A DNA stretch of 64,000 nucleotides from Gilliamella sp. App6-5. Lineage in GTDB: Bacteria > Pseudomonadota > Gammaproteobacteria > Enterobacterales > Orbaceae. The position numbers and the translations under genes are program-made. The stretch is from positions 1-64,000 of the forward strand of contig NZ_LZGT01000050.1 in NCBI RefSeq assembly GCF_001690525.1, written 5' to 3'. Below the pieces are notes generated by a model. It did not search any database. It was not told the DNA's origin and saw nothing but the letters and a program-made list of their open reading frames with translations. Below, piece by piece: positions 27,526 through 41,134 of this stretch (its first letter is position 1; each line of letters opens with the position of its first letter).

Positions 27526-29466
27526 TTAATATTGTTTATTAAATTCATTTGAATTAAGAATATTGACATTTTTTTGCCCTAAGATTATTTGGTAAATGTA
27601 ATCATATACCAATACATTTTTCACATAATTACGCGTTTCGGTAAACGGTATGCTATCAATAAATGCAATAGCATCCAGTTTTCCATGACTATTATTAAGC
27701 CATCTTTTTACACGATTAGGGCCTGCATTATAAGCTGCTGAAGACAATATACGATTATTTTCATTTTGTTGATAAACAGTGTTTAAATAGGAAGTACCTA
27801 ATTCTATATTCGTTTTAGGATCAAACAATTGTCCCGATGAAACATAAGTGACTGAATTAACTTTTTTAGCGGTTTCTTTTGCTGTCGCAGGCATTAATTG
27901 CATAAGTCCGCGGGCGCCGGCAGGGGATTTGGCAGTGGTATCCAGCGCACTTTCTTGACGAGAAATAGCTAAAGCATAAGATAACGCAATCGCTTTATCT
28001 TTTAATGCATTGTTATATAAGTCCTTGTACATAATCGGTAAACGTTCAGTCCAGTTATTCCAAAGCTTACCAACAATGGTTGCTTGAATACTAAGATCAC
28101 CCCAGCCTTTTTGTAAGGCATATTGAGCTAATGCTAAATATTCATTTTTGTTGGTTTGCCTATTTAACATATATCGCCATTCGTTGCTTGATTCAGATAC
28201 CATACCAAAATAATATAATTCGTTGATTCTTTTTACATAGGGTTGATTATCATATTTGGTTTTTAGTGTTGATATTTCAGATGGTGTAATCTTTTTAGAT
28301 TGGTTATTGAGCGAATAAGGTTGATTAAGTGTTTGTGCGCTTACCATACCATAAAATCCACGTTTGGTTGTTAGTGTTTGTAAAATTTGGTTAGCTTCAT
28401 TTTTTTGATTTTTATTGAGTAATACTCGAGCTCGCCAATATTGCCATTCTTCTTTCAATTTATCTTCCGGCGATAATTGTGCTAGCCAATAGGCAATGTC
28501 AGTAAAGTTATAGGCATCGATAGCAAGGCGGATGCGCTTTTCGACTAATGTAGTATCATGATATTTGGCAATATAGTTATCACGCCATTTAATTTGTTCA
28601 TCAGTTGCAGAATCTTTAAAGTAGCTGTTAGCCAAACTCTTTTGTAATGCAACTTGCTCAGCTTCACTTAACGTTTGCTGTTTAACTAGTTTTGGCAATA
28701 ACGATGCCGCTAAGTTGCTATCTGCTTTTACTAAGCGAGAAAATGATGCTAGAACGATCTTTTTAGTGAAAGGGCTAGCTTTAATATTTTTTGAAAAAGC
28801 TTCTAATTTTTTAGGATTATCAAGTACAGCAAGTAAATGACTTTTGGTTGTTTTGTAGTTGTCATCAAGTAAGTTAGCTAGATGTCTGGCTAATTTTAAA
28901 TTATTTGCTTCAATAGCCAGTTCAATACGTAATAGTACTAAATTAGCTGTTCGCTTACCTGCTTGAGCCCATGCATCGAGTAATGGATCGCATGCAGAAG
29001 GAAGTTCTTTACCGGTCATCCAAAGGGATTCAATAGCACTAAAGGCCGCCTCGTTATTTCCTTGTTGTAGCAATGCATATTGATAGCGACACTTAGAGAG
29101 TGTGGAATTATCTTTGGGGAATGAAACGATTGTATTCCAATCTTGACGATTGCTTAATTCCGTTAGATAAGATTGCGTTAATGTAGCGGTTAGCGGAAAG
29201 TCATTATATTTTTTGACAAAATCACTTACCATTTGTGGTGAAACTAATCTAATATTATTCTGAAAAAACTGTACAGCAGCATAGGGATATAGTGGATAAT
29301 CTTTTATGGCAGTGAGCAATGTTTGCTGTTCTTCAAAAGTCAGTGATTGATAATAATTAAGCCATCTTTGATAATGTTCTCGTAGCGCCTTTTGAGAATC
29401 AGTCGCGTAAGTGTTACTTGTGAACAGTAGGCCTATTATTAAAAAATAACGTAAAACTAATTTCAT
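27526..29466 (-). CDS. slt: Soluble lytic murein transglycosylase Slt
   Basis: A 646-residue protein with a signal peptide (cleaved near TYA, residues 19-21), a long superhelical U/L domain of alpha repeats (to ~480) and a C-terminal SLT domain. The catalytic Glu is Glu505 in ISRQESALD, followed by SPAGARGLMQLMPATA and SSAAYNAGPNRVKRWL. It cleaves peptidoglycan glycan strands in the periplasm, forming 1,6-anhydro ends for recycling. The size matches E. coli Slt70. It is likely cotranscribed with trpR. Confidence 0.95.
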   Translation of the reverse strand: MKLVLRYFLIIGLLFTSNTYATDSQKALREHYQRWLNYYQSLTFEEQQTLLTAIKDYPLYPYAAVQFFQNNIRLVSPQMVSDFVKKYNDFPLTATLTQSYLTELSNRQDWNTIVSFPKDNSTLSKCRYQYALLQQGNNEAAFSAIESLWMTGKELPSACDPLLDAWAQAGKRTANLVLLRIELAIEANNLKLARHLANLLDDNYKTTKSHLLAVLDNPKKLEAFSKNIKASPFTKKIVLASFSRLVKADSNLAASLLPKLVKQQTLSEAEQVALQKSLANSYFKDSATDEQIKWRDNYIAKYHDTTLVEKRIRLAIDAYNFTDIAYWLAQLSPEDKLKEEWQYWRARVLLNKNQKNEANQILQTLTTKRGFYGMVSAQTLNQPYSLNNQSKKITPSEISTLKTKYDNQPYVKRINELYYFGMVSESSNEWRYMLNRQTNKNEYLALAQYALQKGWGDLSIQATIVGKLWNNWTERLPIMYKDLYNNALKDKAIALSYALAISRQESALDTTAKSPAGARGLMQLMPATAKETAKKVNSVTYVSSGQLFDPKTNIELGTSYLNTVYQQNENNRILSSAAYNAGPNRVKRWLNNSHGKLDAIAFIDSIPFTETRNYVKNVLVYDYIYQIILGQKNVNILNSNEFNKQY

Positions 29467-29567
29467 CCTTTAACCCCCTATGAGAATTCATTTTTATTAG
29501 ATTAGCATATTAAGCTATGATTCGTCGATGATGAACTACCGCTTAATTCCTACTAAAACACTCAACT

Positions 29568-29601
29568 AAATACTTGACTAAATTAAGAGGATATATACAA
29601 T
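29568..29601 (+). promoter_or_regulatory. isc promoter with IscR type-1-like site
   Basis: TTGACT (-35, 29574-29579), 16-bp spacer and TACAAT (-10, 29596-29601). The segment 29568-29594 reads AAATACTTGACTAAATTAAG then AGGATAT, close to the ATA-C/T-TTGACTAAATTA-type [2Fe-2S]-IscR operator that covers the iscR promoter in E. coli. Repression by holo-IscR is therefore likely (inference). Confidence 0.75.
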
Positions 29602-29630
29602 AAGCGTTAACAAATATAGGGGAATAATCA

Positions 29631-30086
29631 ATGAAACTGACATCAAAAGGACGATATGCGGTGACGGCAATGCTTGATGTTGCTCTACACGCTGATTCAG
29701 GACCGGTATCACTTGCTGATATTTCAGAGCGTCAAGAAATTTCACTTTCTTATCTGGAACAATTGTTTGCTCGATTACGAAAAAATGGTTTGGTTCAGAG
29801 TGTCAGAGGTCCTGGCGGTGGTTATATACTGAGCCGTTCTATGGATCAAATAGCTATTAGTTCAATTGTTAAAGCTGTCGATGAGACAGTGCATGCAACA
29901 AAATGTCACGGGCAAGATGGATGCCAAGGCGGTGTTAGGTGTTTAACTCATACACTATGGAATGATTTAAGTGAACGAATTGAGGACTTTTTAACGAGCA
30001 TTACATTGAGTGAACTAGTCAATAATAAAGAAGTTAAAGCCGTAGCTAGTCGACAAAGTAATATACAACACGTTCAAATTAATTAA
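29631..30086 (+). CDS. iscR: Fe-S cluster regulator IscR
   Basis: A 151-residue Rrf2-family winged-helix regulator. The N-terminal [20 protein letters not shown] and the recognition helix region [18 protein letters not shown] match IscR. The cluster ligands Cys92, Cys98 and Cys104 are all present ([13 protein letters not shown]), with the nearby His. Holo-IscR represses the isc operon; apo-IscR activates other Fe-S genes in E. coli. It is the first gene of the operon, with GGGGAATAATCA before its ATG. Confidence 0.97.
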   Translation: MKLTSKGRYAVTAMLDVALHADSGPVSLADISERQEISLSYLEQLFARLRKNGLVQSVRGPGGGYILSRSMDQIAISSIVKAVDETVHATKCHGQDGCQGGVRCLTHTLWNDLSERIEDFLTSITLSELVNNKEVKAVASRQSNIQHVQIN

Positions 30087-30124
30087 TAAAATATACAATA
30101 CAGAATTTGTCATTGGAGTAATTA

Positions 30125-31339
30125 ATGAAACTACCTATTTATATGGATTACGCAGCGACAACGCCCGTAGATCCTAGAGTTGCTGAAAAAATGATGCAAT
30201 ATTTAACGCCAGACGGTATATTTGGTAATCCGGCATCTCGTTCCCATAAATTTGGTTGGCAAGCGGAAGAAGCCGTTGATATTGCACGTAATCAAATTGC
30301 CGATCTTATCGGAGCAGATTCTCGTGAAATCGTTTTTACGTCAGGTGCAACTGAAGCCGATAATTTAGCAATCAAAGGTGCTGCTCATTTTAATCAAGCC
30401 AAAGGTAAGCATATTATTACTTGTAAAACTGAGCACAAGGCTGTGCTTGATACTTGTCGCCAACTTGAGCGAGAAGGTTATGAAGTGACTTATTTAGCAC
30501 CAGAATCTAATGGTATACTCGATCTAGATAAACTTGCAGCAGCAATGCGCAGTGATACAACCGTTGTTTCAATTATGCATGTTAATAACGAAACAGGTGT
30601 AATGCAAGATATTGAAAAAATTGGTGAGATGTGTCGTGAGCGAGGCATTGTTTTTCATGTTGATGCAACACAATCGGTTGGTAAATTACCCATTGATGTG
30701 ACCAACTTAAAAGTTGATTTAATGTCATTTTCGGGTCATAAAATTTATGGGCCAAAAGGTATTGGTGGGCTTTATGTAAGACGTAAACCACGTGTGCGCA
30801 TTGAAGCACAAATACACGGTGGTGGCCATGAACGTGGGATGCGCTCAGGTACTTTACCTGTACACCAAATTGTAGGGATGGGCGAAGCATATCGTATTGC
30901 TAAAGAAGAGATGGCAACCGAAATGCCACGCTTATTAGCCCTAAAAAACCGTTTATGGAATGGTTTAAAAGATATTGAAGAAGTCTATCTTAATGGATCT
31001 TTAGAACATAGTGTGCCAAATATTTTAAATGTGAGCTTTGCTTATATTGAAGGTGAATCATTGATGATGGCTTTAAAAGATTTAGCCGTTTCATCGGGTT
31101 CAGCTTGTACATCTGCAAGTTTGGAACCCTCTTATGTACTTCGAGCATTAGGTCTGAATGATGAGCTTGCGCATAGTTCAATTCGTTTTTCTATTGGCCG
31201 TTTTACCAAAGAAGAAGAAATTGATTATGTTATTAAATTAATTAAAGAATCTATTGGAAAATTAAGAGATTTATCGCCACTTTGGGAAATGTTTAAAGAT
31301 GGCATTGATTTAACAAAAATTAAATGGTCAGCACATTAA
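30125..31339 (+). CDS. iscS: Cysteine desulfurase IscS
   Basis: A 404-residue class V aminotransferase-fold PLP enzyme. The PLP lysine lies in [14 protein letters not shown] and the persulfide-forming cysteine is Cys328 in [19 protein letters not shown], at the same number as E. coli. It supplies sulfur for Fe-S clusters, tRNA thiolation and other pathways. TGGAGTAATTA precedes the ATG. It lies 38 bp after iscR and 15 bp before iscU. Confidence 0.97.
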   Translation: MKLPIYMDYAATTPVDPRVAEKMMQYLTPDGIFGNPASRSHKFGWQAEEAVDIARNQIADLIGADSREIVFTSGATEADNLAIKGAAHFNQAKGKHIITCKTEHKAVLDTCRQLEREGYEVTYLAPESNGILDLDKLAAAMRSDTTVVSIMHVNNETGVMQDIEKIGEMCRERGIVFHVDATQSVGKLPIDVTNLKVDLMSFSGHKIYGPKGIGGLYVRRKPRVRIEAQIHGGGHERGMRSGTLPVHQIVGMGEAYRIAKEEMATEMPRLLALKNRLWNGLKDIEEVYLNGSLEHSVPNILNVSFAYIEGESLMMALKDLAVSSGSACTSASLEPSYVLRALGLNDELAHSSIRFSIGRFTKEEEIDYVIKLIKESIGKLRDLSPLWEMFKDGIDLTKIKWSAH

Positions 31340-31354
31340 AATTAGGAGTAAATT

Positions 31355-31741
31355 ATGGCATATAGTGAAAAAGTCGTTGATCATTATGAAAACCCACGTA
31401 ATGTTGGTTCATTTGATCAAAATGATCCTAATGTTGGTAGCGGTATGGTTGGCGCACCAGCGTGTGGCGATGTGATGCGTCTACAAATCAAAGTGAATGA
31501 TAATGGGATTATTGAAGATGCTAAGTTCAAAACTTATGGTTGTGGTAGTGCAATTGCATCAAGTTCCTTGGTTACAGAATGGATAAAAGGTAAATCATTA
31601 GACGAAGCTGGAGCGATCAAAAATACGGATATTGCTAAGGAGCTTGCTTTACCCCCAGTAAAAATTCATTGTTCGATACTAGCGGAAGATGCAATTAAAG
31701 CAGCTATTGAAGACTATAAAACCAAAAAAGGACAACGCTAA
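31355..31741 (+). CDS. iscU: Fe-S scaffold protein IscU
   Basis: A 128-residue scaffold with the three cluster cysteines in [24 protein letters not shown] and [11 protein letters not shown], and the LPPVK motif recognised by the HscA chaperone. It receives sulfur from IscS and iron to build [2Fe-2S] clusters. Its TAA overlaps the iscA start (stop's last base is the A of ATG), so the two are translationally coupled. Confidence 0.97.
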   Translation: MAYSEKVVDHYENPRNVGSFDQNDPNVGSGMVGAPACGDVMRLQIKVNDNGIIEDAKFKTYGCGSAIASSSLVTEWIKGKSLDEAGAIKNTDIAKELALPPVKIHCSILAEDAIKAAIEDYKTKKGQR

Positions 31742-32064
31742 TGGCAATCACATTGACTAATAGCGCAGCTGATCGTGTCCAAGCTTTCCTTGCCAATCGA
31801 GGAAAAGGTATTGGGTTACGATTAGGTGTTAAAACATCCGGTTGTTCTGGTATGGCGTATGTTTTAGAGTTTGCCGATGTGATTAATGATGATGATAGTG
31901 TCTTTGAAGACAAACAAGTCAAAGTTATCGTGGATAAAAAGAGCTTAGTCTATATTGATGGCACTGAACTTGATTTTGTTAAAGAAGGATTAAACGAAGG
32001 TTTCAAGTTTAATAATCCTAATGTGCAACACGAATGTGGTTGCGGTGAAAGCTTTAATGTGTAA
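31741..32064 (+). CDS. iscA: A-type Fe-S carrier IscA
   Basis: A 107-residue A-type carrier. The metal/cluster cysteines appear as [12 protein letters not shown] and the C-terminal ECGCGESF. It accepts clusters from IscU and passes them on, notably to [4Fe-4S] enzymes under aerobic conditions. The start codon overlaps the iscU stop. hscB begins 15 bp after its end. Confidence 0.96.
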   Translation: MAITLTNSAADRVQAFLANRGKGIGLRLGVKTSGCSGMAYVLEFADVINDDDSVFEDKQVKVIVDKKSLVYIDGTELDFVKEGLNEGFKFNNPNVQHECGCGESFNV

Positions 32065-32079
32065 TTGGACACAATAATT

Positions 32080-32598
32080 ATGGTTAATTACTTTGAGCTA
32101 TTTAATTTGCCGGTTCAATTACCGGTGAATACCGCTGAGCTAACGACTTGTTATCAACAATTGCAAAAGCAATATCACCCAGATAATTTTGCCGTTGCAA
32201 CCGATAATGATAAAGTGGCAATTGTTCAAAAATCAGCAACCATTAATGATGGTTACCATACGTTAAAAAATCCAATCAAAGCTGCCGAGTATTTTTTATC
32301 TCTACAAGGTTTTGATGTGGCAACTGAACAAAATATTATTCATGATGCCGATTTTTTAATGGAGCAATTTGTTTTACGTGAAAGGCTTGATGAAATAGAG
32401 AGTAAAGGGAATTTTGAATTATTAGATGATTTTCAAGCTGAGGTTGTTGCGCGACAGAATATTGTTTATAACGGATTATTACAATTTATTGCTAATCAAG
32501 ATTGGTCAACTGCACTTAATCAGATCTATAAAATCCGCTATCTTGCTAGGTTGATTGAACAAATCGAAAAGTTACAAGAAAAGCAATTTGATTTATAA
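32080..32598 (+). CDS. hscB: Fe-S co-chaperone HscB
   Basis: I take ATG 32080 (MVNYFELFNLPVQLPV), matching family N-termini, instead of an upstream TTG at 32065. The 172-residue J-protein has the HPD motif in QKQYHPDNFA in its J domain (1-75) and a C-terminal helical bundle (FLMEQFVLRERLDEIESKGN) that binds IscU. It delivers IscU to HscA and stimulates its ATPase. Confidence 0.95.
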   Translation: MVNYFELFNLPVQLPVNTAELTTCYQQLQKQYHPDNFAVATDNDKVAIVQKSATINDGYHTLKNPIKAAEYFLSLQGFDVATEQNIIHDADFLMEQFVLRERLDEIESKGNFELLDDFQAEVVARQNIVYNGLLQFIANQDWSTALNQIYKIRYLARLIEQIEKLQEKQFDL

Positions 32599-32634
32599 TT
32601 TAAAATAAGTAACGTATCGATAGAGATAGATTAA

Positions 32635-34494
32635 ATGGTATTATTACAGATCAGTGAACCAGGGCAAACTCCACTACCACATCAGCGTCGCCTTGCGGTG
32701 GGGATTGATCTTGGTACAACCAATTCACTAGTAGCAACGGTTCGAAGCGGAAAAGCAGAGGTATTACCTGATTTAGAAGGTGATTCACTGTTACCATCCG
32801 TTGTGCATTATGGTGTTGATTATGATGATAACCCTATTATTACAATTGGAAAAAATGCTAAAAACAATGCCGTTAATGATCCGCAAAATACTGTCAGCTC
32901 TATTAAGCGATTAATGGGGCGAAGTTTATCTGATATAGATTTATCGCATTTTCCTTATACTTTTTCGCAAACTGAAAATGGTGTTCCTTTATTAAACTTG
33001 TCTAATGTTCAAGTCAATCCGATACAAGTTTCATCTGAAATTCTCACCGCTTTAGCTGAGCGAGCAAAAGAGAGTTTGCAAGGTGAAATTGATGGTGTAG
33101 TTATTACTGTGCCAGCCTATTTTGATGATGCACAACGGCAAGCAACGAAAGATGCTGCAAAGTTAGCTGGCTTGCATGTATTGCGTTTACTCAATGAGCC
33201 CACAGCTGCTGCTATTGCCTATGGTTTAGATTCAGGAAAAGAAGGTGTTATCGCTGTTTATGATTTAGGTGGTGGTACTTTTGATATTTCTATTTTACGC
33301 TTAAATAAAGGTGTTTTTGAAGTCCTAGCAACCGGTGGTGATTCTGCACTTGGTGGTGATGATTTTGATCGGTTACTGGCTGACTATATAAAAAGGGAAT
33401 TAGGGTTAGTTAATAATATAGACCCTTATATTAATCAAAAAATCAGTAATCAAGCGACTGAAATAAAGATTTTACTGAGTCGTCAAGATTCGGCTGTATT
33501 GTCGCTTGATAATCAGTCATTGACTATTACCCGCCAGCAATTTCAACAATTAATTGAGCCATTGGTTAAACGTACTTTGGCCGTTTGTCGCCGAGCGTTA
33601 AAAGATGCAGAGATTAGTGTGGATGAAGTGGTTGAAGTTGTTATGGTTGGTGGCTCTACTCGCGTGCCATTAGTTCGGCAATCAGTGGGACATTATTTCA
33701 AAACACATCCGTTAACATCTATTGATCCTGATAAAGTAGTTGCCATTGGTGCAGCTATTCAAGCTGATATTTTGGTTGGAAATAAACCTGATTCGGATAT
33801 GTTATTGCTTGATGTGATCCCATTGTCGTTAGGCATTGAAATCATGGGCGAATTGGTTGAAAAAATCATTCCACGTAATAGTACGATTCCATGTGCAAGG
33901 GCTCAAGAGTTTACCACTTTTAAAGATGGTCAAACTGCGATGATGATTCATGTTTTACAAGGAGAACGTGAAAGTGTCTCTGACTGTCGATCGTTGGCTC
34001 GTTTTACATTGCAAGGTATCCCACCAATGCCAGCCGGTGGCGCGCACATTAGGGTGACTTTTCAAGTTGATGCCGATGGTTTATTAAATGTTACAGCAAT
34101 GGAAAAATCAACGGGTATTGAAGCTGCTATCCAAGTAAAACCTTCATATGGATTAACTGAGAATGAAATTGCCGATATGATTCAAGATTCAATCAGTAAT
34201 GCAGAGCAAGATAAACAGATTCGAATGCTTGCTGAACAAAAAGTTGAGGCAGCTAGAGTACTTGAAAGCTTACAAAGCGCTTTAGATAAAGATGCTGACT
34301 TATTAAATGAAAAGGAGTTGAGCCTGATTTTAGCAGCTAAGCATCAATTACAAGTAGCGAGTGAATCAGATAATAGTTACGCAATTGAAAAGCAAATAAA
34401 AATTGTTGATAACCTGACACAAGATTTTGCTGCCAAGCGAATGGATAGGTCTATTCGTCATGCTTTAACTGGTCATAGAGTTGATGATATTTAA
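32635..34494 (+). CDS. hscA: Hsp70-type Fe-S chaperone HscA
   Basis: A 619-residue DnaK-like protein. Nucleotide-binding signatures [29 protein letters not shown] and [15 protein letters not shown] are intact; the substrate domain follows ([13 protein letters not shown], then the C-terminal lid). The 16-residue N-terminal extension before GIDLG and the short C-terminus without an EEVD-like or G/M-rich tail separate it from DnaK. It binds the LPPVK motif of IscU and promotes cluster transfer. Confidence 0.97.
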   Translation: MVLLQISEPGQTPLPHQRRLAVGIDLGTTNSLVATVRSGKAEVLPDLEGDSLLPSVVHYGVDYDDNPIITIGKNAKNNAVNDPQNTVSSIKRLMGRSLSDIDLSHFPYTFSQTENGVPLLNLSNVQVNPIQVSSEILTALAERAKESLQGEIDGVVITVPAYFDDAQRQATKDAAKLAGLHVLRLLNEPTAAAIAYGLDSGKEGVIAVYDLGGGTFDISILRLNKGVFEVLATGGDSALGGDDFDRLLADYIKRELGLVNNIDPYINQKISNQATEIKILLSRQDSAVLSLDNQSLTITRQQFQQLIEPLVKRTLAVCRRALKDAEISVDEVVEVVMVGGSTRVPLVRQSVGHYFKTHPLTSIDPDKVVAIGAAIQADILVGNKPDSDMLLLDVIPLSLGIEIMGELVEKIIPRNSTIPCARAQEFTTFKDGQTAMMIHVLQGERESVSDCRSLARFTLQGIPPMPAGGAHIRVTFQVDADGLLNVTAMEKSTGIEAAIQVKPSYGLTENEIADMIQDSISNAEQDKQIRMLAEQKVEAARVLESLQSALDKDADLLNEKELSLILAAKHQLQVASESDNSYAIEKQIKIVDNLTQDFAAKRMDRSIRHALTGHRVDDI

Positions 34495-34508
34495 CTAACG
34501 AGATTATT

Positions 34509-34847
34509 ATGCCAAAAATTACTTTTTTACCGAATGCCGATCTTTGCCCAGATGGAAAAACTGTTGAGGCGCAGGAAGGCGAATCTATTTTAGAAGTGGC
34601 ATTGCGCAATGATATTGAAATTGAGCATGCGTGTGAAATGTCATGTGCTTGTTCTACATGTCACTGTATTGTTCGCAAAGGGTTCGATTCTTTAGAAGAA
34701 AGTGATGAGCAGGAAGATGACATGTTAGACAAAGCGTGGGGTGTTGAACCTCATAGCCGTTTAAGTTGCCAAGCTCGCGTTACGAATCAAGATCTAGAAG
34801 TCGAGATTCCAAGATATAGCCTTAATCATGCTAAAGAAGATCATTAA
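34509..34847 (+). CDS. fdx: [2Fe-2S] ferredoxin Fdx of the Isc system
   Basis: A 112-residue adrenodoxin-type ferredoxin. The ligands are in CEMSCACSTCHC and SRLSCQARV: three of the four cysteines fall in C-x5-C-x2-C spacing and the fourth about 36 residues later. It donates electrons for cluster assembly. It is the last isc gene here; iscX, which follows fdx in E. coli, is absent from the next 370 bp. Confidence 0.96.
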   Translation: MPKITFLPNADLCPDGKTVEAQEGESILEVALRNDIEIEHACEMSCACSTCHCIVRKGFDSLEESDEQEDDMLDKAWGVEPHSRLSCQARVTNQDLEVEIPRYSLNHAKEDH

Positions 34848-34994
34848 CTCGCTATCATAATGACGAATGATACCCATTATAGTTCACTATAAAAATTAAT
34901 ATTAAATCTGGTTATTTGATTGAAATTTGATGTTTGTAAATCAATAACCAGAAAAAACGCTTTATCTTTAAACCCAAATATCTGTATTTATTTC
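34848..34994 (+). other. Intergenic region between fdx and the S10 operon promoter, with an imperfect hairpin
   Basis: No gene. At 34907-34953 CTGGTTATTTGATT pairs imperfectly with AATCAATAACCAG around an AT-rich loop. It is followed on the plus strand by A6 rather than a T-run, so it is a weak candidate for the isc terminator. Confidence 0.35.
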
Positions 34995-35023
34995 TTGCCG
35001 TTAGTTAACTAAAGGGGTATAAT
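34995..35023 (+). promoter_or_regulatory. S10 operon promoter
   Basis: TTGCCG (34995-35000), 17-bp spacer, TATAAT (35018-35023). It is the only near-consensus pair upstream of the S10 leader and gives a leader of about 190 nt. Confidence 0.8.
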
Positions 35024-35029
35024 CCATCC

Positions 35030-35533
<504 letters not shown>

Positions 35534-35564
35534 TCCTAAGCTGAATGATTGAGAGGTCGAAACA

Positions 35565-36191
35565 ATGATTGGTTTAATCGGTCGTAAAGTAGGAATGACA
35601 CGTATCTTCACCGAAGAAGGTGTTTCTATTCCTGTCACCGTAGTAGAAGTTCAAAGCAACCGTATTACTCAAGTAAAAACCCTTGAGAATGATGGTTATC
35701 AAGCTATTCAGGTTACTACTGGCAGTAAAAAAGCAAGCCGCGTAAACAAACCTGAAGCAGGTCATTTCGCTAAGGCTGGCGTTGAAGCTGGTCGTGGTCT
35801 ATGGGAATTCCGTTTTGAAGAAGGCGAATTCGCTGTAGGTCAAAGTATTAACGTTGATATTTTCACAGACGTTAAAAAAGTTGATGTTACTGGAACATCT
35901 AAAGGTAAAGGTTTTGCTGGCGTCACTAAGCGTTGGAATTTCCGTACTCAAGATGCAACTCATGGTAACTCTTTGGCACACCGTGGTCATGGCTCTATTG
36001 GTCAAAACCAAACTCCGGGTAAAGTGTTTAAAGGTCGTAAAATGGCAGGTCACCTAGGTAATGAACGTGTAACCGTTCAGAACTTAGATATTGTGCGTGT
36101 TGATGCTGAACGTAATCTTTTATTAATTAAAGGTGCAGTTCCTGGCGCAATCAATAGTGACGTAATTGTTAAACCGGCAATCAAGGCTTAA
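35565..36191 (+). CDS. rplC: 50S ribosomal protein L3
   Basis: A 208-residue protein beginning [20 protein letters not shown], with the conserved [20 protein letters not shown] loop that reaches toward the peptidyl-transferase centre and carries the glutamine methylated by PrmB in relatives. GAGAGGTCGAAACA precedes the ATG. It follows rpsJ by 31 bp. Confidence 0.98.
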   Translation: MIGLIGRKVGMTRIFTEEGVSIPVTVVEVQSNRITQVKTLENDGYQAIQVTTGSKKASRVNKPEAGHFAKAGVEAGRGLWEFRFEEGEFAVGQSINVDIFTDVKKVDVTGTSKGKGFAGVTKRWNFRTQDATHGNSLAHRGHGSIGQNQTPGKVFKGRKMAGHLGNERVTVQNLDIVRVDAERNLLLIKGAVPGAINSDVIVKPAIKA

Positions 36192-36207
36192 CGTCGAGGA
36201 GATAGAG

Positions 36208-36810
36208 ATGGAATTAGTAGTAAAAGACGCGCAAGCGCTTTCTGTTTCCGAAACTACCTTCGGACGTGAGTTTAATGAAGCGTTAGTTCACCAAGTAGTT
36301 GTTGCTTATGCATCTGCTGCTCGTCAAGGCTCACGCGCACAAAAAACTCGTGCAGAAATCGCTGGTTCAGGCAAAAAACCATGGCGTCAAAAAGGCACAG
36401 GTCGTGCTCGTTCAGGTTCTGTTAAGAGCCCAATTTGGCGCAGTGGTGGTGTAACATTTGCAGCAAAACCGCAAGATCATAGCCAAAAAGTTAACCGTAA
36501 AATGTATCGTGGTGCATTAAAAAGTATTTTCTCTGAATTAGTGCGTCAAGAACGTTTAGTTGTGGTTGAAACATTTACTGTTGAAGCACCTAAGACTAAA
36601 TTATTAACTCAGAAATTAAATGATATGAACCTTAACGATGTTCTTATTATCGCTTCTGAAGTTGATGAAAATCTTTTCTTAGCAGCACGTAACTTGCATA
36701 AAGTTGATGTGCGTGATGTGGCAGGTATTGATCCAGTTAGTTTGATTGCATTTGACAAAGTGGTTATCACTGTTGATGCCGTTAAACAAGTAGAGGAGAT
36801 GTTAGCATGA
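36208..36810 (+). CDS. rplD: 50S ribosomal protein L4
   Basis: Start ATG 36208 chosen ([19 protein letters not shown], with GAGGAGATAG before it), 14 codons inside the longest frame, giving 200 residues. The extended loop [20 protein letters not shown] lines the exit tunnel. L4 is also the autogenous repressor of this operon and the leader carries its presumed site. The stop overlaps the rplW start by 4 bp (ATGA). Confidence 0.98.
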   Translation: MELVVKDAQALSVSETTFGREFNEALVHQVVVAYASAARQGSRAQKTRAEIAGSGKKPWRQKGTGRARSGSVKSPIWRSGGVTFAAKPQDHSQKVNRKMYRGALKSIFSELVRQERLVVVETFTVEAPKTKLLTQKLNDMNLNDVLIIASEVDENLFLAARNLHKVDVRDVAGIDPVSLIAFDKVVITVDAVKQVEEMLA

Positions 36811-37109
36811 TTCGTGAAGAGCGTCTGCTTAAAGTCCTGCGAGCACCACATGTTTCTGAAAAAGCATCTATTTCAATGGAAAAAACAAATACATTAGTAT
36901 TGAAAGTTGCTAAAGATGCTACTAAGAGAGAGATTAAAGCCGCAGTTGAACAACTATTTGAAGTTAAAGTAGATGACGTTAATACCCTTGTTGTTAAAGG
37001 TAAAGTTAAACGTCGTGGTCAACAAATCGGTCGCCGTAGCGACTGGAAAAAAGCTTACGTTACTTTAGCAGAAGGTCAAAATTTAGACCTTGCTGGCGTC
37101 GCTGAGTAA
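36807..37109 (+). CDS. rplW: 50S ribosomal protein L23
   Basis: A 100-residue L23, with [19 protein letters not shown] and the [20 protein letters not shown] segment. It sits at the tunnel exit and docks trigger factor and SRP. It overlaps rplD by 4 bp, implying coupled translation. Confidence 0.98.
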   Translation: MIREERLLKVLRAPHVSEKASISMEKTNTLVLKVAKDATKREIKAAVEQLFEVKVDDVNTLVVKGKVKRRGQQIGRRSDWKKAYVTLAEGQNLDLAGVAE

Positions 37110-37952
<843 letters not shown>

Positions 37953-37956
37953 TTAA

Positions 37957-38250
<294 letters not shown>

Positions 38251-38254
38251 GTAG

Positions 38255-38596
<342 letters not shown>

Positions 38597-38610
38597 GCTG
38601 GAGAATAGCA

Positions 38611-39348
38611 ATGGGTCAAAAAGTAAATCCAAATGGTATCCGATTAGGCATTGTCAAGCCTTGGACATCTACATGGTATTCGGGTACAAAGACATTCGCT
38701 GATAATTTAGAAAGTGATTTTAGAGTGCGTCAATTCTTGAACAAAGAATTAGCACAAGCATCAATCTCTAAGATTGTGATCGATCGTTCAGCAGAAACTA
38801 ACGTTCGCATTACTATTCACACTGCTCGTCCGGGTATTGTGATTGGTAAAAAAGGTGAGGACGTTGAAAAATTACGTAATGCCGTAGCTTCTATTGTCAA
38901 TAAATATAAAGACAAAAAAGAGAAACGTGATGTTGCAGTACAAATTAATATTGCCGAAGTTCGTAAACCAGAACTAGACGCAAAATTAGTTGCTGATAGC
39001 ATTACTTCTCAGTTAGAACGCCGTGTTATGTTCCGTCGTGCGATGAAACGTGCGGTACAAAACGCAATGAAAGCGGGTGCTAAAGGTATCAAAGTTGAAG
39101 TAAGTGGTCGTTTAGGCGGCGCTGAAATTGCTCGTAGTGAATGGTATCGTGAAGGACGTGTGCCTTTACATACTTTACGTGCTGACATCGACTATGGATT
39201 GTCTGAAGCATTAACTACCTATGGTATTATTGGTGTTAAAGTGTGGATCTTCAAAGGTGAGATCCTTGGTGGTATGGCTGCCGTTGAACAAGCAGAAAAA
39301 CAACCTGCTGCTCAACCGAAAAAGCAGCGCAAAGGCCGAAAACAATAA
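38611..39348 (+). CDS. rpsC: 30S ribosomal protein S3
   Basis: A 245-residue S3 with an N-terminal KH domain ([15 protein letters not shown] around residues 74-88) and a C-terminal domain ending in an Ala/Gln/Lys-rich tail ([18 protein letters not shown]). It forms the mRNA entry channel with S4 and S5. It follows rplV by 14 bp and precedes rplP by 12 bp. Confidence 0.98.
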   Translation: MGQKVNPNGIRLGIVKPWTSTWYSGTKTFADNLESDFRVRQFLNKELAQASISKIVIDRSAETNVRITIHTARPGIVIGKKGEDVEKLRNAVASIVNKYKDKKEKRDVAVQINIAEVRKPELDAKLVADSITSQLERRVMFRRAMKRAVQNAMKAGAKGIKVEVSGRLGGAEIARSEWYREGRVPLHTLRADIDYGLSEALTTYGIIGVKVWIFKGEILGGMAAVEQAEKQPAAQPKKQRKGRKQ

Positions 39349-39771
<423 letters not shown>

Positions 39772-39963
39772 ATGAAAGCAAAAGAGCTACGCGAAAAAAG
39801 CGTTGAAGAGTTAAATACTGAACTTCTTAATTTATTACGTGAGCAATTTAACTTACGTATGCAATTAGCTGGAGGTCAGTTAACACAGACTCATATGTTA
39901 AAACAAGTGCGTCGTAATATTGCACGTGTTAAAACATTATTAACTGAGAAGGCGGGTGCGTAA
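39772..39963 (+). CDS. rpmC: 50S ribosomal protein L29
   Basis: A 63-residue two-helix L29 ([20 protein letters not shown]). It lies near the tunnel exit next to L23. It abuts rplP and its stop is immediately followed, after one base, by the rpsQ start, so the three genes are translationally packed. Confidence 0.97.
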   Translation: MKAKELREKSVEELNTELLNLLREQFNLRMQLAGGQLTQTHMLKQVRRNIARVKTLLTEKAGA

Positions 39964-39964
39964 T

Positions 39965-40225
39965 ATGACTACTGAAGTAAAAATTCGTACTCAGCAAGGT
40001 CGTGTTATTAGCGACAAAATGGATAAATCTATTACTGTAGCTATAGAACGTAAAGTGAAGCATCCGTTATATGGTAAGTTCATTAAACGTACGACTAAAT
40101 TGCATGTACATGACGAAAACAACGAGTGTGGTATTGGGGATACTGTAGAAATTAAAGAGTGTCGTCCATTATCAAAAACCAAATCTTGGACTCTTGTTCG
40201 AATCGTTGAAAAAGCAGTTATCTAA
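39965..40225 (+). CDS. rpsQ: 30S ribosomal protein S17
   Basis: I take ATG 39965 ([20 protein letters not shown]), three codons inside the longest frame, giving 86 residues. The OB-fold motif [20 protein letters not shown] is typical. It is the last gene of the S10 operon, followed by a terminator at 40255-40283. Confidence 0.97.
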   Translation: MTTEVKIRTQQGRVISDKMDKSITVAIERKVKHPLYGKFIKRTTKLHVHDENNECGIGDTVEIKECRPLSKTKSWTLVRIVEKAVI

Positions 40226-40234
40226 TCTTTTTGA

Positions 40235-40792
<558 letters not shown>

Positions 40793-40802
40793 GGAGCGGG
40801 TA

Positions 40803-41117
40803 ATGGCAGCGAAAATCCGTCGAGAAGATGAAGTTATCGTGTTAACCGGTAAAGATAAAGGTAAACGCGGTAAAGTAAAGAGCGTTTTGTCTACAGGGAA
40901 AGTGATTGTTGAAGGTATTAATTTGGTGAAAAAACACCAAAAACCAGTACCTGCATTAAATCAAGAAGGTGGAATTGTTGAAAAAGAAGCAGCAATTAAT
41001 GTTTCTAATGTAGCAATTTTCAACCCAGCTACAGGCAAAGCAGATCGCGTAGGCTTTCGTATTGAAGACGGTAAAAAAGTCCGTTTTTATAAGTCTACTA
41101 ATGAATTAATCAATTAA
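40803..41117 (+). CDS. rplX: 50S ribosomal protein L24
   Basis: A 104-residue L24 with a KOW motif ([20 protein letters not shown]). It starts 50S assembly at the 5' end of 23S rRNA. It follows rplN by 10 bp with AAGGAGCGGGTA as ribosome site. Confidence 0.98.
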   Translation: MAAKIRREDEVIVLTGKDKGKRGKVKSVLSTGKVIVEGINLVKKHQKPVPALNQEGGIVEKEAAINVSNVAIFNPATGKADRVGFRIEDGKKVRFYKSTNELIN

Positions 41118-41134
41118 GTAATTTGGAGTGTACG

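Noticed and set aside
34907-34953. Hairpin after fdx as a firm isc terminator
   Set aside because: The stem is interrupted and is followed by As, not Ts, on the coding strand; kept only as a weak possibility.
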